DNA of 64,000 nucleotides from Combretum micranthum (taxonomy: Eukaryota; Streptophyta; Magnoliopsida; Myrtales; Combretaceae), in contig JAMXBD010000969.1 of the NCBI GenBank assembly GCA_024138025.1, forward strand, positions 436,501-500,500, written 5' to 3'. A program made the translations under genes and the position numbers. Below, piece after piece: positions 11,826 through 24,379 of this stretch. Each line of letters begins with the position of its first letter. Position 1 is the stretch's first letter. The notes below the pieces were generated by a model that was not told the DNA's origin, made no database searches, and saw only the letters and a program-made list of their open reading frames with translations.

Positions 11826-12894
11826 TTTTTTTTTTTTTAGGAAACAAAAGATTCATTAACTAATCAAAACATCCAAGATTAATACATCACCATCAGCGAC
11901 AACACAAAATAAAACCATAGCCAGTAAGATTCTTGACATCATATTGTTTAAAAATCAAAAAACAAAATGCCCAAAACCAACATCATCCAGTCTTGCTTGT
12001 CATGATGCTTCCCATATCTCGATAACGTCCATATGTTGCATAATCTTCTAGTAGTAGTTGACGAATATGTACAGGTGGATTATCAAAAAACATTTCCCCC
12101 ATATCTATCTAAGCTACAAAAGCAACAAGTGCATTAGCAATCCTACATTAGTAATCATGTTCGTCTCCTTGAACCAGTGTTGCAACTTGTATTGGTGGAG
12201 CAGAGTGATACTTTCCCTGCATAAGTTTACCAAATTGTAATATTTAATTTGGACATTTTGCACTAGGATGCAACAAATGGGCCGCAACTTTTAAATCAAC
12301 ATTCATTTCAATTTGCACATAATTTTGGTTGTAGACACAAAGATAACCTCTCTACTAGCACCCATAATCTTGCTGCACCAATATCGCAATATCCAAGTTT
12401 CTTAGCAAAATCTAAAAGCCATTCTCCATTTGAGTTTCTAATGACCCCATCGATTTCCGCTTGATGAGTATCAATATTAATTATAGCAACAATGTTCAAT
12501 TTAACCAACCCATTTAAAGGAGGTTTCCATTTGATATCCATTCGTTCAAATTGTTTGATTACCTTGTTTTTATGAACTTACACCCAATACTCATTTGATT
12601 TCATTCTTATTAGATGACCTATATCATCACCAGGACCTATAACCTAATCGATTAATTTATTTCTCATAAACCAAATAACCCATAACACCACAACAAAGCA
12701 AAAATTCGAAGGGGGATGTAAACTGTTTAGATCAAATTTATGTAGTGAACAAATAGAATGAACCTACCATTGAAAGTGAGCATAATTTAAAATTGAAGAA
12801 AATCTTATAATCTCCTAACAACTTATAATATCTTGCAAAGATGGATGTTTACTTGATGCATGAATAATATCTTCACTTTGGTTATTATATCTAA
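11826..12894 (-). mobile_element. LINE (L1-type), 3' segment: RNase H-like region, 3' UTR and poly(A)
   Basis: Read on the minus strand, the region 12541-12308 encodes WKPPLNGLVKLN, then GVIRNSNGEWLLDFAKKLG: the RNase H-like domain found near the end of ORF2 in many plant L1 LINEs (W.PP..G..K.N, then GG.iRdsnG.w). The left end at 11826-11840 is a T run on the plus strand, which is the 3' poly(A) tail of a minus-strand LINE. It is the last of four pieces of one element; the other pieces lie at 16435-18019, 22110-24379 and 36875-38300. Stops and frameshifts make it inactive. Confidence 0.7.
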
Positions 12895-15800
12895 TGTAAG
12901 GACCCGATTTACCCTACATTTGAAAATTCATGCAAGTCAAATCCTCCGGCCACTATAATACCTTAAGTATTACATGCACAGGCCTCCTTTAAAGATTTTG
13001 TTTACGTCGACCATTACTATCCAATTTTAATTCCTAAAATCATATAATTATATTATGAAAATAACTAGATTTAATCAATGATAAAACTAAACTTTTTCAC
13101 ATAAACATTCATAGTAGGTATCTTAATAGAGAATACCTATTCAAGATGATAAATAAAACTTTTAAAACTTATTACAAAACATAGGCTTCACTGAGCCTTT
13201 AAAAAAACAAGTTATGAAAGATAAATACAGTTCTTTAAATAAAATAAAATAAGATACAATAATCCAACGATCCTAACTCACTTCACTTTTCCTCTTATAT
13301 CTTCAAGATCACCCATACCCGTGTCATTCATCATCAATAATATCAACATCATCATTCAATCAATCATCAATCATCATATTCATCTTCATCAATTCATCAA
13401 GATAACACCTAGAAAGAAGACAACAACAACAACAATGAGTCGAAGCTCAATACATAGTAATATAAGCACACACGAGATATCACACATACTTAAACTAATG
13501 CAATGCAACAACAATAGACTATTATATTTAAATTAAAGCAAACAAACAATACCAAAGCACTCACACTCCGAAACAAGTCTTTAGGAATCTAGGGATCTCG
13601 AGTAACAGCACTGCTCGGGAGGTTGATATAGGTAGCTCGAATACCTATATCTCTTGCATAACTTTATAAGAAAATAGCGTCATCTAGTGTTCATAGCTGT
13701 TACACAACTCTACCATCCCAGTCCATAACATCATCTAGCTCAACGTCCTTATAAAACATGAACCAAATCATATTACTTCTCTCCGAGCCTAAGTGGACGT
13801 TACATTGATACCATTTGCTCCATTGGCTACTTGTCGAGCCACTTATAAATGTCATTACATGATGATGGAGTCAACCTAAGTGCCTAAACTCCCGTGCCCA
13901 CTCCGGATAAGGTTGTTGCTCCTTGGATTGGATTAAATAATATAGACACAAACACAAGCAACACTCATTTATTTGAGCTATCTTTAAGTTTTATTCGTTA
14001 GGAAATGCATATCCTAACAAACAATAAGTACGTGACTGTATACCTTTCATAAAGTCTAGAATCCAAAACAAAGGCAGGTGATCAACCATCCATTCATCCG
14101 TTTAAGAAATTATACTATATAAGCAATTAAATTAATTATTCACTTACATCAAACTTATTTTAAAAACCTATTTGATCGGATACTAATTAGGAATCCTGCT
14201 ATGGCTGCGAAATTATCCCTACTAAGACACGGACAATCTCCATTGTCTGTCAAATTATTTCTTCTCTCTTTGTTTGTAATCATTCTTTACAAAAGCATAT
14301 CATATCTTTCATTTCCAAAAACATTCATTTCCTTTAACAAACAAATATTTGAAACAACATACTCTCCATACTATTCATGGTTTACCTTAACATTTTAGTC
14401 TAAGCCAATTATGATTTATTAAGCCTATATTCTCTTAACTTAACTAAGTTAATTAAGCTTAATCAATCCAATTCATTTTAACTCATTATAATCTATTTAG
14501 TTAACTTAAACTTAGATTTATTAATAATTCATTTCGTACTTAAAAACTATGTTTAATCTAATTTGTTGTTAAGTCTATTATAATTCGAGTTATATTTAAT
14601 ATAAACATAACTTTATCTTAGTTAAGTTGATTAGATTTAATCAATTAATTCAATTGCTTGGCTATATTCAAATATCATTCTAAATCATTATGATATATCC
14701 ATTAAGATCTTAATTAATCTAAGTTTATCAATTTTAAACTAAGCTCACTTCATATTCAAAATTCAATTTAAACTTAGTTTAATACTAAGTTATATGTATT
14801 CATTTCATTAAGGCATTACAATATATCTTATAAGATATTACTTAGTCTAACATATTTTAGCTTATTTAGATTTATCAAGCCAAGTTAAACTTAGGTTGAA
14901 TAACTAAGTTCAGTTTATACTTAACTTCTATGTTTAATTTAATCAGTTATCAATCTATAAATTCTCTTAACTGACTCTCAATTATATAAATTAAGTAACA
15001 TGTTATATTAACTATCATATTTTATTTTTTCTTTCTTTTTTTTTTGGGTCAACAACAATCACTTCCTCTATCACGGGTGATGGAGGGTATGATGGGCGTC
15101 AGAGGCTGATCACTTCCTCCATCATTGGCGATAAAGGGTGTGATCAGACATAAAATGATCAGAGGGCATAACACCCTTGATCACACCTCTTATCATATTT
15201 TCTTTAAAATTTTCAAGGAATCGAGATCATCATGGGCTCCATCACGCCCATGATGAGTGCTTGTCTTTGATTTTCATGGATTTTTCATTATTTGTTCTTC
15301 AAAATCTATCTCCTTTATCTACTTGTTCATATCACAAATTCAACATACATGTTACAATTATAATATATACTACTTCTAGATATATTTCTACTTCACATAC
15401 CATCATTTCATTTGTCAAATACCTAATCTACACATACATGCACATATCCAAGCTTTAACATAAATGTTTCTATATCTTTAATTTGTCAATTATATAATGA
15501 TTTCTACATATATTTAACATCGACTTATCATTTTCATACAATAGCAACAATCAAAACCAGAAAATAACTAACTTATCTTTTTAGTAAACACATGAATTTT
15601 GATTTTCTTTACAATAACTCCTTGTTAGTTGTTGTAGCTTCTTCATGCATAAACTCTATCCTCTATGTTGTTTTCCTAACTTTGATTTCTTCCTTAATCT
15701 TATTGGAATTGAGATTTAGAGTTGGGTTCAGTGTTGAAGAAAAGTGAAGAGAAAGAGAGAAAAAGAGAGAACATAGAAGAAGAAAGAAGAAGAAGAAAGG

Positions 15801-16434
15801 AAAGCATGTGGCAAATGATAAGAAAAAGGAAGGGTAAAGTTATTAAAGGTATTTGGGAGATATTTATGGACAAAGAATTCAAGATTAAACTTTTCAGATG
15901 ATTATTTACGTATTGAAAATAATTATAAAGTAATTGAGAAGTTATATAATAGAAATAAACAATTTGGTTTGAAAATCTAACTTAGAAGTTTAATTTATAA
16001 GAAATTGATATGTAGTTTGGGTTTAGATTTAAGAACTAATATTTTAAAATGAGCAGTTGACCTTAAAAATTTATAGAATTTTATAAAAATAAAAGTTAGC
16101 TAAAATTTAAGGATAAGGAGTTTATTAAATATTTAAATTATGTTTGAAGGTTTATGGAATTAAAGTTGAAAGTGAAGTAGAGTTTAACATAGACAGTTGA
16201 GACAATTAGAGAATTTGAAGGAAATATCTAAAATCTCGAATTAAATGTAATCCACTTACTAATTATTTATGCCGAATTATCTAACTATATTTCATAATTT
16301 ATTTTACTTTACTTGATTTAACTAAACTATCTAAGTTGAATTCTAATTCTAATTCTAATTCAAAACTAACCACCTATTATACTATTCAATTAAACTATTT
16401 CTAATTTAGTTAGGTGACGCTTTAGGGCATTTCA
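12895..16434 (+). mobile_element. Solo LTR-like element, 3.54 kb (copy 1)
   Basis: It begins TGTAAGGACCC and ends GGGCATTTCA, i.e. TG...CA termini. The flanks are TCTAA (12890-12894) and TCTGA (16435-16439), a 5-bp target duplication with one mismatch. It interrupts the LINE. No protein frame is seen inside, so it looks like a solo LTR of a large gypsy element; TGTAACGCCCC-type starts are common among Del/Tekay-like LTRs (from memory). It is homologous, in opposite orientation, to 24380-36874 (excluding the copia insertion); landmarks such as the GAGATCCCTAGATTCC and ACTAATTAGGAATCC-like stretches occur in both. Confidence 0.7.
15046..15180. repeat. Imperfect internal repeat in solo LTR copy 1
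   Basis: Two related units of about 60 bp begin ATCACTTCCTC(T/C)ATCA at about 15056 and 15108, each followed by a GGTGATGGAGGG- or GGCGATAAAGGG-like stretch and GATCAGA(G). It corresponds to the dyad-motif array of copy 2 near 25425-25660. Confidence 0.55.
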
Positions 16435-18019
16435 TCTGAGACAATGAAATAATTGTATTGTACCTCTGTAACGCATTATGCATAATGTGGCATAGAAAAA
16501 CTTTGATCTTTGGGGGATAACAAGATTTCCAAATCCATTTATATTGATTTGTTTAGACTTGATTTTGATGAAGATAAAACATATATATGCTTTTCAAAGA
16601 TGGCTTGATACGTATATTATTCCCTAATTGACATTGCTCCTAAATATTTGGACTTAAACTATTTGGACCAATTTGTAATTATAACATTGAATTAATAGGA
16701 AAACCAATTTTATGTTCATCCCAATAAGTTTCATTTATCCAGTAGTCTTTTACATTTTAACCTTCTGAAACCAATGTTAGTGGCCTCTATATCAGATTTC
16801 TCAATTTACTAACATGTGACCATGTATCATACTAGAAGCTAATTTCGTTTCCATTTCCAAAATATCAAAATCCATTATCTTAAATCCAGTTTTTAACTTG
16901 ATAAAATTTTTTATGTAAGAGTGAACCATTTTTTGGTCCTTGAACACTTTCATCACTTCCAAAACATCTATATTTACTATTGCACAACTTTGCCTCATGT
17001 GTTTTGCCCTCTTTAAACTCATACCATCTTTTAATCTAACAAGCCTTATTCCTAGTAGCTAGGTTAACTAACCCCAAACCTCCTATATCTTTGGGTGTTT
17101 TAATAATTTCTCAAGATATCCAATGTGTTTTTCTTCTTTCTTGTGTTCCTTACCATATAAAACCACGAGTAACCTTTTCCAATTTTCTTATTATAGTCTT
17201 AACCAATGGGGCTGCTTGCATAAAATATGTAGGAATGACTTCTAAGACAAATTTCGCTAACACTATTCTACCTGCCATGCTAAGAAAATGTCCCTTCCGG
17301 CCAACTAGTTTACTCTGAACTTTTTCTAATAAAATTTGACAGTGTTCCCTAAAAGATTTTCTTCAATTGTTAAAGGAAAACCTAGATATTTCCTAAAGAT
17401 TGAATTGGTTTAAAAGATAAGATAGATATCAATATCTCTCTATCCTCAAAAAAAATATTTTTGGAAAACATTACTTGAGATTTTTCCATATTGATCTCTA
17501 AACTAGATATTTGAGTAAAATTTTATAACACTTAATAATATCATCATTTTTACATTAGCCTTAGTTAGTAAAACAATATATCATCAACAAACATCATACG
17601 TGAAATCTAAAAACCATTATATCTAAATTGAAAGGGATTCCATTCCTTGGTTTGTACATGATGTTTTCTAAATTCTAAACACATGATGAATAAATAAAGA
17701 GAAAGAGGGTCTTCTTGTCCTAAGCCTCTATTTAGGTAGAATTGAGTGGTTATTTGTCCATTTATCAATAATTCCACTGAGGTTGTAAATAGACAGCTTG
17801 ATATTAAATTAATCCACCATTGAGGAAAATTTAAACTTACTAGAACCAAATGAAAATCCCATTCCACTTTATCATAAGCTTTATCCAAATTTAATTTTAA
17901 CACCTATCCATTTATCCATCGCATTTTTCTTTTGAAAAGAATGTAAAATCTCATTTATCAAAATTATATTATCAATTGCTTTCCTATTTGCAAAAAAAAA
18001 CTAGCTTGTGTTGGATGAA
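16435..18019 (-). mobile_element. LINE (L1-type), reverse transcriptase and zinc-knuckle segment
   Basis: The minus strand encodes LDKAYDKVEWDF (near 17900), RGLGQEDPLSLYLFIM (the RQGDPLSPYLF motif, near 17700) and the catalytic FVDD box (17591-17580), all hallmarks of non-LTR reverse transcriptase. Near 16500-16430 follows YPPKIKVFLCHIMHN, matching the zf-RVT region (P.KI..FLW...HN). The frame is broken by several stops and indels. Its upstream half continues at 22110: removing the inserted gypsy element and one ATGAA duplication rejoins NRLRPFLDDLI and HPTQASF in one frame, the conserved RT block. The catalytic aspartates remain readable, but the element is dead. Confidence 0.8.
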
Positions 18020-19324
18020 TGATAGGAATCATAGGTCATATGGATCAATAGCTTGAGCTAAAGTTAAAGGAAATTCACCATCTAAGGAGGTCACGACCAA
18101 GATCATACCCATGACGACAACAGAGATAGAGTCAAAGCTTAGATGCTGAGCTCTAGTGGATGTCATGAGCTCTATGCCGATTGTGATGGGATTACACCTC
18201 CAATGCCACCCGTGACAAGGACAACCATTACGTCATCTTCAAATAATCAATATTGTTAGAACTGGACCGAAGCTTGACCTAGATATGCTAGGGGATTAAG
18301 GGGTCAAACCAGGTCCAACTAGGGCTCGAACCGAGGTTATGAAAAAATAAAAATATAAGGGATAAATTAATTATAATAGACAAATATATATATGCCATCA
18401 CTTAATTAAATTTATATTTGGATCAAAATCATCAAATAGTTATTAAATGAGCAATATATAATGATTATATTTTATAAATTCATAATATAGCATGAATAAA
18501 TATTTAAATTTCTAGCATTCTTTATTTTCTCTTGGTTTGGGTCAACTGGTCCGGGTTGACCGGTTCGACCACCTAAGTCGAAAGGTTCAATCCGGTTTTG
18601 GCCAACCAGGTAAATTAGGTCAATTCGATTTAAAGCAAATACGGGTGAATTGAGTGGATTGGCCTGCCTTTATAGCCAGTTCCAGTTGAACCAGGTCAAA
18701 CTGGCCGGGCCGGTCCAGGTCTAACAACAATGGAATAGTTTAAAGACAAGATGAGATAACGGGTGTGGTCATGCCGATAATGTCGGTTATTATCAAACCT
18801 ATGATGTCCATGATAACTTGAAACTTAAATAAGAATTTTGGTCTGAGAGGATCATGTCCCGTGTCACGACCATGATCGATAGGGTGATACCTACCCCCGT
18901 GTTTGCACTGTTTTAAGTAATTGTTTCCTATTTTATTTGTTTGGCTTTTGTTTTCCATGTTTACCCTTACTCGACTTATGGGAATATAAAAGGGTTATTA
19001 GTGATATGTTTAGTCATCTAGTTGCTTGTTTTTGCCCTAGTGAACATTGTATTGTCCTTTGTGATGAATTATCTTCTTGAATAAGATTGAGGTTTCTTTT
19101 AAAGATTATTCCTTGTTGTTTCTTTTCATCGTGTGTAATATCAATTGATTAGTATAATTAGTTTGATTCTATCTTTAGTGCGTCATATCCAAGGATTGAT
19201 CACTCATATCCTTTAATTTTTCAGTTTTTCATAAATCATAGATACCCAAAATATATTATAAACCCTAGATCACAATATAATGCTAGATTCGTAAAACATT
19301 TGTATTCTCCAATTCGTATTATCT
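18020..19324 (+). repeat. 5' LTR of the gag-only gypsy element
   Basis: It aligns with the 3' LTR at 21341-22109 from the opening GGAATCA...GGTCA...ATGGATCAATAGCT to the closing ATTCTCCAAT...GTAT. It is longer because of a MITE-like insertion at 18254-18726. The two LTRs differ at many positions, so this insertion is much older than the copia element. Confidence 0.75.
18254..18726. mobile_element. MITE-like or small LTR-like insertion inside the 5' LTR, about 473 bp
   Basis: It is present in the 5' LTR but absent from the matching place in the 3' LTR (near 21568). The ends are inverted: TTGTTAGAACTGGACCG at the left and, read on the other strand, TTGTTAGACCTGGACCG at the right. The interior has no ORF and contains repeated GGTTGACC/GGTTCGACC-like words. 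The TGTTAGA...TCTAACA ends also fit a tiny LTR. Flanks CAATA/CAATG suggest an imperfect duplication. Confidence 0.6.
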
Positions 19325-19336
19325 TGCAATCAGAGT
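19325..19336 (+). other. Primer-binding site of the gag-only gypsy element
   Basis: TTGCAATCAGAG directly after the 5' LTR resembles TGGTATCAGAGC, the usual plant PBS complementary to initiator tRNA-Met, with several changes. Confidence 0.45.
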
Positions 19337-19811
19337 TTAGGGTTGTGGATTGAGGTTCAGGGCTCCAGTATTGCATTCTTTACGTGGTAAGTTTCATTAA
19401 TTTGATTGCTTTTGTTGCAAGTTTAGTTCTTTTTGTAAATGTTGTGAAAATATGATTTTAAGGATGGAGATGTTAAAGATCCTAAGGTTGAGAACACCGT
19501 TGATATAGGCAAGTTTATGGATTTCATGAAAGATATGATGAAGGGCATGATGGTGTAACAACATGGTGAAACCCTAAGGAGTGTAGAACGAATTGTTAGA
19601 GGAAACTCTCAAACCTATGAGGCACAAGAACAAAACATGCTGAGGAATTAGAGGATAATCCTAGAGTCCAATTACCCCATAGTGGAGTAGTAGATGGCTG
19701 TGGAAGAGGTAGAGGGAATGTACGATATCCAGTGCATGGTTATCGAATTGGAGATGATGAAGATGATTTTGATGATCACCGTGATGGGCATAAACCCAGA
19801 GGATTATGCGA

Positions 19812-20614
19812 TATGGAGACCGTAAAGCTGAAAGTGTCGTCTTTTGATGGTAGTGTCATATGTTGATGGTACCAGAGGAATATATCAATATTATTTGATT
19901 GGGATAATCAAATTGAAAAGCTCTTTAACTATCATAACTGTGAAGATATACAGCGAGTTAAGCTTGTAGCGATTGAGTTTAAGGGCTATGCTTCACATTG
20001 GTGGAAGAATATATTAGTTAGGAGAAGAAGGAATAGAGAGTAAGACATTACTACATGGGTTGAGATGTGCAAGTTGTTGCAGCGAAAGTTTTTTTCGGAT
20101 TACTATAAGCCAAGGTTTGTTGATAAGGTTGCACACTTTGAGACAAGGAAGTAAAAGCATGGCTGAGTATATTCAAGAGTTTAAAATTCTCACCATACAT
20201 AATCAAATTATGGAGACATCGAATCAATCAATTGTAAGGTTTATTGCAGGGTTGAAGTCTGAAATTGTTGATGTAGTTGAACTTCAAAGGATTGATACCT
20301 TTGAGGAAGCGATTTTGATGGCGGAAAAGATTGAGAGGCAACACAAATCTCATAAATCTTTATGTAACTCTTCTAAATATGAAAGTAGTAAGAAATTTTA
20401 TTGGTTTGATGATGAAAAGGAGAGTATTAGTAGCCAAAAGGATGATAAGAAGCATGAATCTAGTCATAAGAAGTCTACTGATGAAAAGACAAAGTCGGTT
20501 TCTAAACCAAGTGATTTTAGTAGTGTTGGAAAGAAGACTAAAAATATTAAATGTTTTAAACACTTAGGTTTTGGATATATAGTTGCTCAATTTCTAAATA
20601 GACGTGCTATTTAA
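19812..20614 (+). pseudogene. Gypsy gag remnant with degenerate zinc knuckle
   Basis: Frames covering 19812-20614 encode VKLKVSSFDGS, then QIEKLFNYHN, GYASHWWKNIL, FFSDYYKPRF, RQGSKSMAEYIQEFKIL and RFIAGLKSEIVDVVELQ: the retrotransposon gag domain. A lysine/serine-rich linker follows. The expected CCHC knuckle reads CFKHLGFGYIVAQF, with the second Cys, the His and the last Cys replaced. Stops near 20041 and 20153 and a frame change break it. It supplied the capsid of the element and is now inactive. Confidence 0.7.
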
Positions 20615-21173
20615 ATTCGTGGAGGTTGTTTAGAGAGTGATGGTGAAGAGAAAAAAGCTAGTTATATTATAACTAACAAGGAAAGTGAAGAGGAGGCGCA
20701 AGCTAAACGACTAATAGCGCCTGCTATATTATTGAATGGTGTGTTTATGAGGAGTTTAAGTGTGACGCCAACGATTGATTATGAACAGTAGAGAATATAT
20801 TCCATATTAAGTTCTTGGTGAATTGGTTGTTTGTATAGCCATCATTGATTAGGGTAGTTGCACTAATATTGTGGCAACAGAACTTGTAGAGAAGTTGCAA
20901 CTTCCAACCACTTCCCATCCATAACCATCTTGGTCACATTAGCTCAATGAAAAAGGACCTAGTCATGTCACTAAGCAAGTGTTAGTTCTTATTTCTTTAC
21001 CTAATCATGCATCCCATATCTATTCGAGACATCTATGGTTATTTGATCGAGATGTGAACCACAATGGTAGGGACAACACTTATTATATTTTGTTCGATGG
21101 AAGGGTAATTAAATTGTTACCTATGAGTCTCGAAGCTGTAAGACAAACACATGTGGAGCTGAATCCTCCTTAG
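20615..21173 (+). pseudogene. Gypsy aspartic protease remnant
   Basis: After gag, the sequence encodes KRLIAPAILLNGV and, further on, IID-stop-GSCTNIVATELVEKLQLP. The retroviral-type protease active site D-S-G has a TAG (20850-20852) where Ser is expected. The continuing frame LVLISLPNHASHIY to about 21173 has no recognised reverse transcriptase. The 3' LTR starts about 170 bp later. Confidence 0.6.
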
Positions 21174-21340
21174 AAATACTCATTGTTGTTAAAATTAGGA
21201 GGAGTTAAGAAAAAACTTGCCAGTGGGCAAACAAAATACCTGTTACATGTGGGATAGACTTTAAGGATAAAGAGTCATTTCGCTATTTTGGATGAGTTTG
21301 ATCAAGATTTAGGGGCAAATCTTCATAAGCCCCAAGGAGA

Positions 21341-22109
21341 CAATTGGAATCACGGGTCACATGGATCAATAGCTCAAGCTAAAGTTTAAGGGAATTCATC
21401 ATCCGAGGCGATCACCACCAAGATCATGCTCGTGACAACAAAGGTGATAAAGTTAAAACTTGGATGTCGAGTTCCAATGGAGGTCATGGGCTCCATGCCG
21501 GCCGTGATGGGGATTATACTACTTGTGCTACTCATGACAAAGATAATCATCACGTCGTCATCAAATAATTTGAAGACCATAGGAGATAACAGGTACAGTC
21601 ACGCCTATGACGTTGACTATGATCGGCCTTATGATGCTCACTACAGCTTGAAACTTAAAGAAGAATTTTGATCCAAGGGGATCACAACTAATGTTACGGC
21701 CGTGATCGACCAAGTGATACCCACTCTTGTTTTTGTGCTGTTCTAAGTTATTTTTTCCTATTTTATTCGTTTATCTTTTATTTTTCTATGTTTTCCTTTG
21801 CCCGACTTATGGTAGCATAAAAGGGCTATTAGTGATATATTTAGTTATCTAGTTGCTTGTTTTTGCCTTGGTGAACATTGTATTGTCCTTTGTGACGAAT
21901 TGCCTTCTTGAATAACTTTGAGATTTCTTTTCAAGATTGTTCTTTGTTGTTTGATTTTGTATTTGTTGCATCATATCTAAGGATTGATAGTTCATATCCT
22001 TTAATTTTCCAGTTTTGCATAAATCATAAAAACCCAAAACATATTATAAACCCTATATCACAATATAATGCTAGATTCATAAAACATTTAGATTCTCCAA
22101 TCTGTATCA
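21341..22109 (+). repeat. 3' LTR of the gag-only gypsy element
   Basis: 769 bp, preceded by a purine-rich tract (CCCCAAGGAGA) that could serve as polypurine tract. It ends TATCA and is followed by the ATGAA target duplication. It matches the 5' LTR without the MITE-like insertion. Confidence 0.7.
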
Positions 22110-24379
22110 ATGAATTAAGTCATCAAGAAAAGGCCTTAATCTATTCACAAGCATCTTTGTAAATTTTTACACAAACTAATGGGTCTGTAAATTTTTCCTA
22201 TTTCAGCAACATTAACTTTAGGAATCAATACTATCTGTGATTGATTAATTTCCAATGGCATTGTTCCCTCTCGAAAATTTTTTATAATGTTTATACAATT
22301 GATTCGCTCACAACATGCCAGCATTTTTCCAAAAAGATAGCATGCAAACCATCTTTCCCTAGAGCCTTCTAAGATTCAGTAGAATCTAAAGCTAAGAGAA
22401 TTTCATCAGCCAAAATAGGTTTTATTTAATACTATGTTTTTCTCCTCAAATAGACCATATTGCCACTCCATGGGACAAGAATAAAAATTATTACACTTCA
22501 CGATAGTTGAAGAGAATAATTGTGAGAGATGTTAAAGAAAAACATTGCATCTATCTTGTTAATCATATTTCCATTCCCCCATTGATGTCTTCATAGCTAA
22601 AATGCAATTCCATGATCTTCTAGATTAAGTTTAGCATGATAGTATTTTGCATTTCTCTCACCCTTACAAATCTATTTAGTGAGAGATTTCATTTTATGAC
22701 ATTTTCGCTCTATTTAACACTTCATGTAACCTATGACGACAAGCTCTTTCTTTTGAATTAATAATCTAATGGAATTGAGCTATTTGTCATTTAATTCGTT
22801 TATCCTCTTATTTAACTTATATTTTTTCCACTTGTAGAATTCCAAAAACATCTCTATTCCATTTCCCATAACTCTCGTAAGTGATTTTTTAGAAGCAATG
22901 TAATTATCATTGCAATTTTCCTAAATTGATTTTACTACATAAAGACAACTATGGTGATCAAGCCACATCTATTGAAAGTGAATTGAGATTTTATTTTTCT
23001 CTAAACCTAAAGGTGGCTTAGTAATCATAAGTAAAGGAAAATGATCTAAGGGTCCTTTATTTTTATGATAAACTTGAGCCCATGATAGAGTTATTGCCAA
23101 GCAAAATTAGCCTAAGCTCTGTCTAAGCATAATCGAACCAAAGATGTAATTTTTTGTTTATTAGACCAAGTATATTTTTGGTCCAACAAATCTCATATCA
23201 AACATTTTACAATCATTCATACATGCATTATAATTGAAAGCTTTAGTTTTATTTAAAGTTGCACCACCCCATTTCTCATTCGTAGATATAACATCATTAA
23301 AATCACCCATAACTAACTAAGGTCTATGACTTATCGAGTCCACCATTTCTCTTAAGTTATTCCAAATTATATGTTTAAATTCATATTGTGAGACCCATAC
23401 ACAATAGGAAAAAAAAAAAAAAACCATAAGTGAGGTGAATTTGAAAATCTAACCTAAACAACAACATGCATCTCAAAATTCTTCTGCTTGAGCATCGTAA
23501 CTTTTAAGACACAAGCTGCCATAACAAAAGCATCCCTCCCTCCACTTTAATGAGACCTACAATAAAACTTATCTGCAAAGGTAATGTCAACTTTTTTCTA
23601 ACTACACTACTACATCAGGCATATACATAGTTAGTGCTTCTATAATTGCATCTCGTTTATGTGGAGCATTTCGGCCATGCGTATTCCGAATGAGAAGTCT
23701 TGTTCATCAATCTAAATTAGGACAAATTGAATCTTCCATTTGGTTAAATAATCAGCAATAATATTGCATATCCACTCCCGCAATCGATATTGCTTTCACT
23801 TTAAAGTAGAATTTGCCACGTTATTTCTTACTATCCAGGAACAACATTGATCCATCTCGATTTTAAAACACATACGATCGTGTTTCATTCCTCACCATCC
23901 AAAATGCCAATAGTAGAACATAAGGAGGTAACACTAGTGTCCCTATTATGATAATTTGCTCCACTGTAAACTTTAATGTTTTCACCCATCAAGCCATTAA
24001 AGTTAGTGGATGCATTGTTTCATAACTCAAGGCTACTAAAATCAACACTACAAAACTCCCTTATGGAGGTAATCCTCAGGTTAGCTCAAGTCAGGTATGT
24101 GGTTCCCTCCATTTCGGAAAATGACAATGTGGATCCATGCAACTTGGTTCGAAGTCGTGAGATCATTCCTCAACATCTAGACCTTCTATAGACATACCAT
24201 AATTCTATAACCAGCTATTTCATATCTGCCTTGAACATGCGAAACCTCTTGTCTATCCACGGGACATTCGAAGTTATTGGCAAAATTTGAATGTTGAAGG
24301 TCAGAACACATTTTTTATCCATGAGGAATTTTCTATCTAGCTAAGGCTTTAAGTCTTTGTGATTTAATAAGACTGCTAT
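22110..24379 (-). mobile_element. LINE (L1-type), endonuclease and start of reverse transcriptase
   Basis: The minus strand encodes VMGDFNDVISTNEKWGGA at about 23310-23255 (GDFN box, 23307-23296) and GPLDHFPLLMI near 23060-23028 (the SDH box with Ser replaced by Leu): both are motifs of the apurinic-type endonuclease of L1 LINEs. The 5' portion of reverse transcriptase follows down to NRLRPFLDDLI at 22110. The upstream neighbour in the original element is 36875-38300, separated now by the solo LTR. Many stops are present. Confidence 0.75.

Larger units (their letters stand above)
18020..22109 (+). mobile_element. Non-autonomous gypsy-type LTR element with gag/protease only
   Basis: The element is flanked by a perfect 5-bp duplication ATGAA (18015-18019 and 22110-22114), with TG...CA ends. 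The 5' LTR is 18020-19324 (it contains a later insertion) and the 3' LTR is about 21341-22109. A tRNA-iMet-like primer-binding site (TGCAATCAGAG) follows the 5' LTR. The internal region of about 2.0 kb holds degraded gag and protease only; there is no reverse transcriptase, RNase H or integrase. This is the layout of so-called TR-GAG elements, which would need enzymes in trans. It inserted into the RT region of the LINE. Confidence 0.75.
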
